Shown: positions 1 through 10,253 of the stretch, in pieces
How positions within the stretch are numbered: position 1 is the stretch's first letter
How the letters are laid out: every line of letters begins with the position of its first letter
DNA from: Paraphoma chrysanthemicola
Taxonomy: Eukaryota; Ascomycota; Dothideomycetes; Pleosporales; Phaeosphaeriaceae
Length of the DNA: 64,000 nt
Direction of reading: 5' to 3'
Assembly: GCA_020744225.1 (NCBI GenBank)
Contig: JAGMWG010000004.1
Location: forward strand, 1,054,001-1,118,000
Position numbers and translations under genes: made by a program
Notes under the pieces: generated by a model
The model's database searches: none
What the model was told of the DNA's origin: nothing
What the model saw: only the letters and a program-made list of their open reading frames with translations

Positions 1-796
1 AAGAAGCAAGTCATTGAAAGTGAGACACAACCCAGCACCCACCTTCTTACGACCATATGACTGACACATTGCAGGCATGAAACAATGCATCGAAATGAAG
101 CTCGAATTCCCCGACCTCATCGCCGGCTACGACCTAGTCGGCCAAGAAGATCTCGGCCGGCCCCTCTCCGACCTTGCACCCGAACTCTTCTGGTTCCGCA
201 AAGCCTGCGCCCAAGAAGGCGTCGACATCCCATTCTTCTTCCACGCCGGCGAAACGCTTGGCGACGGCGATTCCGTGGACGAGAATCTATTCGATGCCAT
301 CATCCTCGGCACCAGGAGAATTGGCCATGGATTTAGTCTGTACAAGCATCCTCTGCTAATCGACATGGTCAAGGAGAAGAAAATCCTGATCGAAAGCTGT
401 CCCGTCTCAAACGAGGTCTTGAGACTCTGCTCATCGATCATGTCACATCCCCTACCTGCTCTTCTAGCTCGCGGTGTGCCGTGCTCGCTTTGCAACGACG
501 ACCCGACGATCTTGGGTCAAGGCGCAATGGGCATGTCGCACGACTTCTGGCAGGCGCTACAAGGCTGGGAAAATCTCGGTCTCGAAGGTCTAGGCTCGTT
601 AGCAGAGAACAGCGTGCGCTGGGCGAGTTTCGAAGATTACAGCGCCAAGGACTGGACGCAGGATATCAAGGACGGGAGTATGGGCAAGGGCACCAGGGCG
701 TTGAGACTGAAGGAGTGGACGAAGAAGTGGGAGCGGTATTGTGCATGGATAGTAGAGGAGTTTGGCGTAGATGAGAATCTGGAGCCGGAGGCGTGA
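1..796 (+). CDS. Adenosine deaminase-related protein (ADGF type), 3' part
   Basis: The C-terminal two exons of a purine deaminase of the ADGF/CECR1 group, which converts adenosine to inosine and is often secreted. I read exon 1..19, an intron 20..74 (GTGAGA donor, TTGCAG acceptor) and a last exon 75..796. The junction keeps frame and gives a run matching the family (VIES then MKQCIEMK, then GYDLVGQEDLGRPL). Seen motifs: HAGE near residue 60 of the last exon (zinc/catalytic Glu region), GHG, ESCPVSNEVL and SLCNDDP, all typical of metal-dependent adenosine deaminases. The 5' half, with the signal peptide and the first zinc ligands, lies outside the window. The next feature downstream is the RIP-mutated transposon, but this gene itself is not AT-shifted. 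Confidence 0.9.
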
Positions 797-1019
797 GACA
801 TGCAGATTGATGCAGGAGGCGTAGGGAGATGATATATTTCAACGCTCAACGCGTGAATAGGAGAAGGGCATAAGCACTTAATTCAACATAATATCGACGT
901 CTGTTACTCATTCATCTTGTACCTCTTTTGGTCGCATGTCATCGCCATGCCTTTTTGAGATAATTTGTATGCTTTTAGATGTTGTATGGCTTCCGCATCG
1001 CGACTTACTTCCCGAGTTA

Positions 1020-1084
1020 ACGTGTTTTATAAGCGAGCGGCGCGTACAACCAAGCAGCGCACCCTACTAGCTTTAATCACCTCT
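1020..1084 (+). repeat. Left terminal inverted repeat of the transposon
   Basis: It matches the reverse complement of 2818..2882 over 65 bp with 5 mismatches. All 5 are transitions, with A or T on this arm where the right arm has G or C. Confidence 0.92.
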
Positions 1085-2817
1085 TCAAGCGTATAACTTA
1101 ACTATAATAGATAGTAGTATATAGATAGTAATACGATAGATTAAGTAGTATCTATAAAGTCTTTTTTACACGTACAGGCGTTGTACCTAGTCTCTCTGCA
1201 CCTGCTGCAGCGCGTAAGAGCCTAGCAGGCTAGTAGCAGCTAAAGCTTAATTACTCTCTATCTTAACGCTCTTTATAAGTAATCTACTAATTAGCCTTAC
1301 GTTAAGTAAGTATATTCTTACTAGCTCTTTTTATTAAAACTCTCTACTTCTGTATATACTTTTTCTTGCGCTGCTTTTACTTTAATACTACTTTATTAGC
1401 TTTTTTAAAGCTAGTAATTCTTTTGCGTATTAGCTTAGCTAATAGAATTATTACTTTAGCGCTCTTCTTAAGCTAATTAATTACTTTAATAATTAACGTA
1501 GGCAAAGAGCTCTTATATTAGCGTACGCGCTCACGAATTAGTATTAATTAAGTCTTAAGCTTACGCGCGTTACTTAGTATATAAGCTTACTAGATAGCTT
1601 TTAGTAAAGTAGTAAGTATAAGTATATATAGCTATACGTCTAGCTTTAATAAGATAGCGTTTAGCTAAAAAAGTATAAGACCTACGCCTTAAAAGACTAA
1701 GTAGATATTAGCTATTATAAATATATAGTTAAAAGCTACCTTAAAAGCTAGTAGAAACTTAAGCTTTATAATATAGTTAATATAGTATTAGATAAGAGTC
1801 TTAACTTTACGGCTATACACACACTTTAATAGTAAGAAATAGCTAATATTAAGAGACTATAGTAGATAAGATAAGTAAGATAGTATATAAAGTATATAGA
1901 TATTATTCTCTTTATAGAGCTTTTAAAATTTAAGAGAGTAGTAACTCTTATAGCTATTAAGAATAAGTAGGTAATACGCACTTATAATATAAGTCTTTAT
2001 ATAAGCATTAAAGTACTTTAACTACGTAACTCTAAAGTTATTATTTATCTAGCTATTATTACTAACTATAATTACCTAGTTACGTAGAATAGCTACCTTC
2101 TTATACTAAGTAGATAAGTAATACTAGCTAGTAAAGATAAGAAAAAGTAAGACTATCTAGCTAGCAGCGTTAATTACAGTAATTACTATTACCTACTTAT
2201 AATTACTAGGCTAAATAGCTTTTAGCTAGCCTTTTCTCTCTAACTTAGTTATAATAAGCTAAGTTATAATCTTACTTATTATAAAGCTAGTCTTATTAAA
2301 GTTATAAACGTTCTTATTATAGATACTTTACTTAGCTTTTATCTTCTCTACAAGCTTAAACTAGTATTATATAAAGATAAGATCTTTACACAGAGCTCTC
2401 TATCTATTGTACACTTAATTAAAACGCGTTATAAGACTATCTATACGCTTAATAAAGTTACGCGCCTAGTAGATACTAATATAACTAGTAGAGCGCGCAG
2501 CTAGCAGCTTATTAGCTATATTACGTACAGCTGCGTACGTAGGCGCAAATCTACGTTAATTAAGGTTAAGTATATATCTAACAATTACTTTTTCCTCTAG
2601 CTAGGTAAGCTTCTTTAAGTTAGGCTAGTAATTACGTTAAGAAGTAATACTAGCGCGTTAGCAGTAGAGTGTTATTTTAGCTACGTTGTAGACTACTACA
2701 GCAGATTAATTACTTTACAGTTAGTTAGCTAAGATAGCTAAGATAGCAAGCTGAATATTAGCTTTATTTAGGAGTATTTAAGTAACGTTGCGTTGAACCA
2801 TTGTCTGTTGAGATGAG

Positions 2818-2882
2818 AGAGGTGATCAAAGCTGGTGGGGTGCGCCGCTCGGTTGTACGCGCCGCTCGCTTATAAAACACGT
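2818..2882 (-). repeat. Right terminal inverted repeat of the transposon
   Basis: Reverse complement of the left arm at 1020..1084. It retains the GC-rich state at all five differing positions, so it is the less mutated arm. Confidence 0.92.
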
Positions 2883-2885
2883 TAA

Positions 2886-3475
2886 TGAAGCTACCTTTCA
2901 CATTCTGCCAACGAGCACAGACCACCCGGTCAACCATTGACCTGCATTAACGCACATCCACGCCTCGTTGCCCTGCCATCCCATGCACATCTTTCCACAT
3001 CTCCACAACGCGTAACCGCAACTCTGGCATCCGGATATAACATTCCGCGACGCCAATTTTGGCATGCTTACTTCGGCCTTGTTGCCCTTCAGCTGTTTGC
3101 GGCCTTATGAATGTTATGAGGCTGGCGATGGCCAATCGTATTTATAGGGCTGACTAGTCGCAGGTGTGATGGTTGGGATTGAAGAGGGTGCGGAAATGTG
3201 GAGGACTTGGTTTGAACGATTTGCATGCTGCGATCAGGGCGTTGATAGCCTGGTGGTGGTGGTGAAATAGGGCGCGAACGGATTATGATTGTGCATATAA
3301 GATGAGGGTATGGTGCCCAAGAGGAGAAGTATCAGTTGCGCTCTTGAGAACGCGTTGAAGATTATCAAGTAAGTATCTTAGGTATTATTTGGGTTGTGAA
3401 GTTTGGGCTAATGAAGTCGAAGATTACCTCACAAACCTATCGAATACTTCAAGACAGACATACAGCACTTACGAA
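2886..3475. other. Intergenic region between transposon and first ZZ-pseudokinase gene
   Basis: No convincing coding exon. Normal base composition resumes immediately after the transposon. A GTAAGT string at 3369 could be a donor of a lost or unrecognised upstream exon of the next gene. Frames upstream of 3476 stay open back to 3389 but without an ATG. Confidence 0.5.
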
Positions 3476-5206
3476 ATGACTGCTATCGAAAACATGTCAT
3501 CCGGTCTTGCTACCACGATAGCTAGTCAGAAAGAAGGCGAAACGACCAGCGTCTTGCGGCGCGACTCGCTCCAGCCTAGCACGATATTGGAAGCACCAAA
3601 GAACTTAGAGAAGCCTACCACAGGCAATGCCTCCGTACCGCCGCTTATGATCACTGCGTTCTGGCAGGAGAGCGAGTCCCCTTCCTCTAGGATCAATTGC
3701 TATCGCGTACTGTTTTCGAAGTCTAGGAACGTTCGATGTCAGCTCGCCGTCTCCGTTACCATCCCAAAGGCCTCGAAGTACTGGCTTGTAACGAAACTCT
3801 CCAGCGAGCCATACAGTTGCGGGGACACCATGTTTTTGGCAGAGGCGGGATCTTTGCCACAAACACTTCAGGACCGCATGTACGACGTTCTGTCGAAGCA
3901 AGATGAGTTGCATGATAATGGCCACGTGGTTTTGGCTTTGGCAGACGACGATGAAAGTCTCGAGCTCGTGCCAGAGGACTCCGACCAAACTTCCACTCCT
4001 GCGCCCATCCTCGTGGATACCCCTCGTGGCAATCTTACTATTGCAGCCTACCTGGAAACACTTGGATGCAAGGTTTATACCGAAAAAGAAGTCCGCACTA
4101 TCTCGGGATTCCAGCCTCCAAAGCACTTTCTGTCAAGTGTTGATGGTGTTCTGGTCGAGGAAGTAATGTGCAATCGCAACCCACCAAGTGCAAACTTTTT
4201 GAACAGTATCCAAGCATTCCACGATATGCAAAGTATCCCTGGCCTTCTTTCTCTCAAGGGCGTGGTGCTCAATGAGTCCCGCGCAGTTCTGCGAAGCTAC
4301 CTGCTCGAAATCCCACACACCAAATGCGCTCTCCTTCTCGACCACCTCTCCGCCCCAGACCGCACATCATGGGAAGAACGAGCAATGTTCGCGCACAAGC
4401 TCATCGAGATCATCAGCCAAGTCCACTCGAAAGGCTACATCGTCGGCACTCTCCAGCGCCGCAGATTGCCAATTGTAGTTGACACTTTTGGCAATCTTCA
4501 CCTCTGCCGCCTCGAAACAACTCTCACTCCTGGGTCCGCACAGCAAATCACTGATCCCCCAGAATACTGCGCATACTGGGGCTCGTGCGAGAAGAGCACA
4601 TCCGATCACGATGCGCCGAAGTTGACGCCAGAATTCGACATTTACCAGCTTGGTTTAATCTTGTGGGTCATAGCCCAGAGCTGGGCCGAGGGCACGATGG
4701 CAACGGCCGTTCGACGACGCTTCCACGGCCACTCGCAGCCGCCGTATATGGATACTGAGCGCGGAATCTTCGTCCTGCCGCCTTTAGACGCTAAAGTACC
4801 CCAATACTATCGCAATATGGTCGATGCTTGCCGGCGCGATGATCCAAGCACGCGTCCGACGGCAACGCAATTGCTCAGTTTGATGCCCACATCCAACATA
4901 CCGGCTTCTACTCCTTCAGAACACATTATCCACGAACACCTCGATGTTGTATCGTATCGGGCGTGCGCTCCGTCGACGAAGGAATGCGATACTTGTGGTG
5001 CGCTGTTGAGCGGTGCATTTTACCATTGCAGTACGTGTGCGACAGGGGATTTTGATGTTTGCTCGGATTGTCTTGAGGCTGGGAAGCATTGTGAGGATGA
5101 TGAGCACTTGCTTTCGGAGCTGGTCATTGGGTGTGATTATCCGGTTGCGAGGAAGTGGGTTTCATGTGTGAAAAGTGAGGGAGTAAGGGAGATCATCGAT
5201 GTTTAG
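3476..5206 (+). CDS. Pseudokinase-like protein with C-terminal ZZ zinc finger (copy 1)
   Basis: 576 aa from the first in-frame ATG at 3476. Residues about 260-470 resemble the C-lobe of a protein kinase: helix and catalytic-loop context (QVHSKGYIVG), a subdomain IX-like FDIYQLGLILWV and a RDDPSTRPTATQLL tail. The catalytic Asp/Asn of HRD..N and the DFG motif are missing (GTLQRRRLPIVVD; NLHLCRLE), so phosphotransfer is unlikely. Residues about 504-548 form a ZZ-type zinc finger (CDTC..HCSTC..CSDC). It is clearly paralogous to the next gene over the middle, pseudokinase and ZZ regions but lacks that gene's HeLo-like N-terminus. Either that domain was lost or an upstream exon was not recognised. 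Function unknown; a scaffold or signalling role is inference. Confidence 0.75.
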   Translation: MTAIENMSSGLATTIASQKEGETTSVLRRDSLQPSTILEAPKNLEKPTTGNASVPPLMITAFWQESESPSSRINCYRVLFSKSRNVRCQLAVSVTIPKASKYWLVTKLSSEPYSCGDTMFLAEAGSLPQTLQDRMYDVLSKQDELHDNGHVVLALADDDESLELVPEDSDQTSTPAPILVDTPRGNLTIAAYLETLGCKVYTEKEVRTISGFQPPKHFLSSVDGVLVEEVMCNRNPPSANFLNSIQAFHDMQSIPGLLSLKGVVLNESRAVLRSYLLEIPHTKCALLLDHLSAPDRTSWEERAMFAHKLIEIISQVHSKGYIVGTLQRRRLPIVVDTFGNLHLCRLETTLTPGSAQQITDPPEYCAYWGSCEKSTSDHDAPKLTPEFDIYQLGLILWVIAQSWAEGTMATAVRRRFHGHSQPPYMDTERGIFVLPPLDAKVPQYYRNMVDACRRDDPSTRPTATQLLSLMPTSNIPASTPSEHIIHEHLDVVSYRACAPSTKECDTCGALLSGAFYHCSTCATGDFDVCSDCLEAGKHCEDDEHLLSELVIGCDYPVARKWVSCVKSEGVREIIDV

Positions 5207-5586
5207 TCAGTTAAGAAATTGTCTCTCCTTTTTTTAGGTTAGTAAGGCTCAAACCAGGTAATTTTGCTCTTCAAGAACACCGCGCTGGTGGTGGTTATGC
5301 AGAGTGACGGAGTGTGCGCTAGCCAAAGTATGGTGTGTGCGACTCTCGCTCTCATTGGCAGGCGCTGTCTGATGTGCGCCCCGTCTGCCTCTTCAAAGCC
5401 TCTCACGATCAAACGTCTTCAGGTGAGCCTTGCGCCATGCTTTCTTTCTTCGTCGTTCAGCCTGACTGGTCCCCACGTGCATGCTGCAGTGGCAATGCCT
5501 ATGAATGCCCGCGTTGTTTCCTAAAGCACGAGCATCCCTTCTCCCTTGCTTCGACCAAATTTCTAGTCTTTACGCATGCTTGAACC
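5207..5586. other. Spacer between the tandem paralogues
   Basis: 380 bp holding the 3' end of copy 1 and presumably the promoter of copy 2. Short ORFs here show no recognisable protein. Confidence 0.5.
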
Positions 5587-8149
5587 ATGGCAGAAGTAGT
5601 TGGCGTGATAGCCAGCGTGGTCACAGTCACAAAGGCGCTGATCACAGGCGTCGAGCTCGTGAAGACTCTGTATCAGGCTGAGGCTGAGGTACAGCTACTG
5701 CTCGTAAGTTTGTAAGCAACGCTCTGCAGACCGAAGGCAGCGCTCTCAACACAAGAGACGACCACGTGGGAAGTGCTGAATCTTGACAGGGACGACTGAA
5801 CCGCTTTGCAGACATTGTCGCTGAAATCAGCAGCCGGGCTGAGCTTACGCAGTCTCCAATCATCACCAGTAATTTGGCCAGTTCAAAGCGGACCGTGGAC
5901 CGACTCAACACCATAATCCAGACAAAAGTGCTTCGATGCTCGAAAGCAGGTCAAAAGATCCGACGGAAAGCATGGTTGCGCAACAAGTCGAAGATCATCG
6001 CATTGCAGGCCGACTTGGAACTGCACAAGGACAGTTTGGTCACTGCAATGGGCGCTCTCAATTTGTATAGTCACTGTGATTTGTCATGAGACTGAGTACT
6101 GACAGTGCCGGCAGGGCATCCTCTAGTCGTGCTGAGATGATGCTAAACAGTATCGTTAACGACACCTCTTCATTGAGAACGAGTTCGAGCAATGTCGATG
6201 CACGCCTTGTCGACATCCAAAGATTGATTAGCGATACGAGAAGTAACACCATGACCACCCAAGCTACCATCGCACGGATCATGTTGCTGCTGGACCAGCC
6301 AAGGACACCGTGGGCCCAGGAATTGAGCGCCCCAAACGAGACTTTGTTGCTAGGACCACCTGTCGGCGATCCTTTCATGGTCTACTATACATCTGGACAC
6401 GATACAAACACAGCCGAACAGCATACTTGCAATCACAGTCCTCAAGTGATCGAAGTATCTCCGACGACCGGAGGTCCTACATCAAACACTACCCACCTGA
6501 TGCATCCGGCAACGAGTTTCGAAATGTCGAAGCGCTTTCGTCCTTCAGCTTACACATCGACAAACTCAGTGCCAGCAATCATCATTACTTCATATCATCA
6601 GCAGACAATATCAAGATCAAGTCGAACAAACATCTACAATGGGCTTCTTTCGCGATCGCCGAACGTCTACCACCAGTTCACATTGTCCCTGGAGATCCAT
6701 AAGTCATCTCGCTACTGGAGAGCGACCAAGGTATCTAAAGAGATCTATAATAGCAGAGATGCTTTGTCTTTTGCGAGCCTATTTCCTCTACCATGCAATT
6801 TGCAGGATCATATCCAACAACTCTTAGCAAGCGAGGAGGCCTTGGAAGAGCGGAGTTGCGTGGCCATGTTTCTTACCGAGGAGGAACAACATGGCAGGAA
6901 AGTTCAACAGGCATTGTCACGTGTAAGATTCCGATCATCACAACGACAACCATCAAAGCCTTCTTTGGACGGGCAAGCAATGATCGCTTATCTCAAAGAC
7001 CTAGGTTGCCCGCTGTGGATTGAGCAAGAGGTGCATCTTCTAGCCGTCTTTGAGCCACCAACAAGGTACCTGTCCAGCATCCAAGGGAGACTCATGGTAG
7101 AAACCAAGTGTATGCGCTACCCACTGAGCCAAGACTTTGTCTACGACGTGCAAGCCTTCCACTGCCTGCGCGAGATGCCGGGTGTTCTCAATTTCGGCGG
7201 AGTCGTCATTGACCACGTTGGCAAGCATGTACGGAGCTATTTACTCGAATTACCGAAGACAAAATGCAGCCTTCTGCTGGATCGGATCTCCGAAGATGCC
7301 TGTGCCCAATGGGAAGATGTTGAGATTTGGTCCCGCAAGCTTGTCGAAGTTGTACGTCAAGTCCATTCCATGAACTATGTGATAGGGACCTTGCGGCGAG
7401 AACGAGTGCCTATCTTGGTAGATTCATTCGATCGGCTGTACGTGTGGCGTGTGGAGATAATCCCCTCCTTCGGTGGCACCCAAGATGTGTTTTATCCACC
7501 CGAGTACATCGACTACCGAGGCGTACATGACAAATCAGATCCACAGTCACAACTTCCAAGGATCACTCACAAATTCGATATATACATGCTTGGCATGTTG
7601 TTGTGGGTGTTTGCTCAGAGCTGGGCCGAGCAACGCACGGCGACATCGATCCGTCGTCGATTCCATCACGCTTGCAAGCCTCCTTATATGGACGTTGAAC
7701 GTCAGACTATTAGACTTCCACCACTGCACCTAAAAGTACCACACTACTACCAAGACATTGTTGATGCATGTCGCAGAGATGATCCCAGCACAAGACCCTC
7801 GGCAGTAGAAATTCTTGAGATTTTGACGAACAAGCAAAGCACCATGCCACCAGCGTCCATCTCGCCAAAAGTCCATTCACTAGTTGACGTTCTGTCACTA
7901 AGAGAATGTGTCACATCCTCGCCGTCTTGTGACACCTGCGGAATATGGATACATGGGACATTTTATCACTGTAACACATGTGCCAACGGCGATTATGACA
8001 TCTGCGCAACTTGCTTTGATTCCAACCAGCATTGCCAGAACAAAGATCATCTACTTGTGGAGGTGAAAGACTTACACAGCCCGCCAGCTGTGAAGAAATA
8101 CTACTCTTCTATGAAGAGCACAGGCTCCCGCGAGTTTCTGGAACTCTGA
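5587..8149 (+). CDS. HeLo-like / pseudokinase / ZZ zinc-finger protein (copy 2)
   Basis: Model: exons 5587..5703, 5790..6064, 6115..8149 (808 aa). Intron 1 has a GTAAGT donor; intron 2 (GTATAG..GGCAG) could also end 9 bases earlier at 6105 without losing frame. Residues 1-190 start MAEVVGVIASVVTVTKAL and are helical and amphipathic, the signature of the fungal HeLo-like/SesA N-terminal domains found on NLRs and cell-death proteins. Residues about 493-697 are kinase C-lobe-like without HRD or DFG residues (YVIGTLRRERVPILVDSF; KFDIYMLGMLLWV). A ZZ finger spans about 736-780 (CDTC..HCNTC..CATC). The helical bundle plus pseudokinase layout recalls MLKL-type necroptosis effectors, but that is an architectural analogy, not shown homology. 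Confidence 0.8.
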
Positions 8150-8238
8150 ACTAGAAAGGTAGTTCGGGGGGCGAGTTGGCTGAACAAAACCTGTCATGGG
8201 AGTTGACCACGGCTTCAGCTACGATCACTGCGTTTAGT

Positions 8239-9429
8239 TTACCTACTCCATCTCGCCTTCGCCATACTCATCACCGTCCTCTCCGCGTCAAATACCAGAT
8301 ACGCACTGCGTATGAACGTCGCACCTAACAATCTTATTGGCCCATCCGTCGGCACAATCCCGAAATAACACAGCTTCTCTCCATTTCGATCTGGCACGGC
8401 AGGCACCGTCACTGGATAGCCCTGCGGATACACAATCTCACTGATCGGCACACGGATCGAGATGTTCCTTTCCTTTTTAGTCGTCTTGAAACCAAACTCC
8501 AAAGACCCAGTCGTCGCAGAACGCAATGAACACGGAACATACGGTGCACCATTCTGTATCTCAGTCGCATTCAGGCCCTCCATAATCGCATCATACAGCT
8601 TCGTAGGGAGATACATGTTGGGACTCCCCGTATCAATTGTGAAATCCGTACTGAAATTCGCCGCCGTTAACGCCTTCGTCTTCCCGCCTGAAGAAACTCG
8701 CACCACACTCGTCAAATTCACACGCCATCCCTCAAGCACCCCGTCCGAAAGCAGAATTGGCACATCCGCCAGTTCACCTTCATACTTCCTCCTATCTATC
8801 CCGCCGAACTGCACACTTCCCTGACTTGCGTTTTGCGCATTCAACCACACGCCCACCTTCTTCGTCCCTAATGGCGCCGCTAGCGCTAGACGTTCCCAAA
8901 CTGGCGTGTACGGTGCACGAGGATTTGGAGGGTGGGTAAGTGCTTCCTGATACGGCGATCCAGCACCGAAGATGCCCCAATTCCCTTGCGTGAAGAGCGA
9001 TTTAGGGACGTTTCCGACGGCAAAGGTGGCGTCTTGCACGCTTGGAAGTCCAGCTACGGAGATTGTGTCATTGTAGTAAAACCCCGTGACGGAGTTCGCA
9101 GGGTCGGGTGTTAGGCCGTAGATGGCAAGATACGGGATGGTCGTATTGATGATACTGGAAGATGCGCGTGGATCAAAAGAGGTGGGACAGTTTGGAGCGC
9201 AGCCCGTTGAGTTTGCTCGTGGCACCCATATGTCTGCTGATCCGGTGTCAAAGAGGAGATTGAATTCCTGTGGTGGATTTCCGATGGCCAGTGAGATGTT
9301 GTAGCGTTGGTGCGCGAGGTCGTTGACGAGAGGGGCTTCGTAAGGGTTGATCGCGTGTGTGGGTGGGCTCGTGGCGAAATTTGACTTGGTCAAGATGGAG
9401 AATAGGGTGATGCGCCACTGGATATACAT
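8239..9429 (-). CDS. Pepsin-type aspartic protease (family A1)
   Basis: 396 aa, single exon, ATG at 9429. A two-lobed aspartic protease: both catalytic motifs are intact, FDTGS at D61 and IDTGS at D266. The hydrophobic-hydrophobic-Gly segment near the C-terminus (IRLLGATFIRSAYLVFD) and the final strand pattern also fit family A1. Several N-x-S/T sequons (NIS, NST, NTT, NDT, NAS, NLT) suggest a secreted or vacuolar glycoprotein. The N-terminus MYIQWRITLFSILTKS is only weakly like a signal peptide, so a short upstream exon is possible. It faces the tandem ZZ genes tail to tail. Substrate unknown; extracellular protein digestion is the usual role of the family in fungi. Confidence 0.92.
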   Translation of the reverse strand: MYIQWRITLFSILTKSNFATSPPTHAINPYEAPLVNDLAHQRYNISLAIGNPPQEFNLLFDTGSADIWVPRANSTGCAPNCPTSFDPRASSSIINTTIPYLAIYGLTPDPANSVTGFYYNDTISVAGLPSVQDATFAVGNVPKSLFTQGNWGIFGAGSPYQEALTHPPNPRAPYTPVWERLALAAPLGTKKVGVWLNAQNASQGSVQFGGIDRRKYEGELADVPILLSDGVLEGWRVNLTSVVRVSSGGKTKALTAANFSTDFTIDTGSPNMYLPTKLYDAIMEGLNATEIQNGAPYVPCSLRSATTGSLEFGFKTTKKERNISIRVPISEIVYPQGYPVTVPAVPDRNGEKLCYFGIVPTDGPIRLLGATFIRSAYLVFDAERTVMSMAKARWSR

Positions 9430-9845
9430 TATGATGGATGTTGTGGATCGTGGCCAAGAATTCGGTAGTCCATGGCAATACTTGGGTGAGCGCGACTTAT
9501 ACCTGGGTTATGGATGCGGATAAGGCGTCCTGCACTGTGTGGATCGGCCAATCATGATGCATTCTGAGCTGTCAGGTAGTATTGCATGGCGTAAGTACTG
9601 CGGGGTCGAAGTGCGGTTGCAAGGCAGCGTTGTTATGTATGTCACGACAAATTCGCTGCTTGAACGACATTTGGCCATGCTAGTTCTGCGAACAACCGTT
9701 GGACTCAATCGTTTCCCATTACTGTGCACCAAAGAATTCTCCACTCGAGACCAACCGTTACTCCAAAACTGCTAAGACACGCAATTGACATGTTGAATGG
9801 ATCGGCCATTGCGGTTCCTATCAACAAATCCTTTTTGGCCGTCCT
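9430..9845. other. Intergenic region
   Basis: Upstream region of the protease and 3' region of the zinc-finger gene. No supported feature seen. Confidence 0.5.
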
Positions 9846-10253
9846 TCAATTACCGCCAAACCCAACTTTATCCGCATGCACGCGCTCCAAATGATCCACC
9901 ATCTTGTCCTTCCTCGGAAACGCACGCCCGCCTCGTCCCATGCTTCGTTCGCATTCATCAACCGGGCACCAAAAGCGTGCTCGCTCGCGGTTGTGTCGAG
10001 ATCCATTGTGGCGCTTGAGGTCGGCTAGGCGGGTGAACGAAGCGGAGCAGCCGCGAATGTGGCAGTTGTATTTGTCGTGGCCGGCGATGCCGTTGCTGAG
10101 AACGATGCCGATCATGACATGCTCCATATTGGCGGAAACATTCGATTCGATCCGTGGTGCATTGGATTTAGGTACAGGCAGTGCTTGCTGTGGCTGTGTC
10201 ATCGATGGTTCCCGAAGGGACCCGAAGCTTTGAGCTAGTGTAAGGGAATCCAT
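9846..10253 (-). CDS. C2H2 zinc-finger protein (copy A)
   Basis: 135 aa from the first in-frame ATG at 10253 (MDSLTLAQSFGSL). The C-terminal half carries two C2H2-like fingers: C-x4-C..H-x5-H in YNCHIRGCSASF..LKRHNGSRH, then a longer second one starting FWCPVDEC and ending DKMVDHLERVH. The spacing suits DNA binding, so a small transcription factor is likely. The paralogue at 12272-12787 aligns across both fingers, but its second finger is split by a 52-bp intron that this copy lacks. An apparent splice from an upstream ORF (10324 to 10290) would need a 33-bp intron and was not accepted. Confidence 0.75.
   Translation of the reverse strand: MDSLTLAQSFGSLREPSMTQPQQALPVPKSNAPRIESNVSANMEHVMIGIVLSNGIAGHDKYNCHIRGCSASFTRLADLKRHNGSRHNRERARFWCPVDECERSMGRGGRAFPRKDKMVDHLERVHADKVGFGGN

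Larger units (their letters stand above)
1018..2884 (-). mobile_element. RIP-mutated pogo/Fot1-type DNA transposon
   Basis: A full-length Tc1/mariner-superfamily element of the fungal pogo/Fot1 group. The element proper is 1020..2882 (1,863 bp), flanked by TA on both sides (1018-1019 and 2883-2884), the usual target duplication. Its ends are 65-bp inverted repeats beginning ACGTGTTTTATAAGCG. The interior is extremely rich in TpA with stops in all frames. The minus strand still holds a fossil transposase: around 2390-2530 it reads NFIKR..SLITRF..VY..RAL, matching the CENP-B/pogo helix-turn-helix region, and around 1300-1440 a Lys-rich tail. The stops are TAA/TAG where CAA/CAG would fit, as RIP produces. 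No intact ORF remains, so the copy is dead. Confidence 0.9.
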
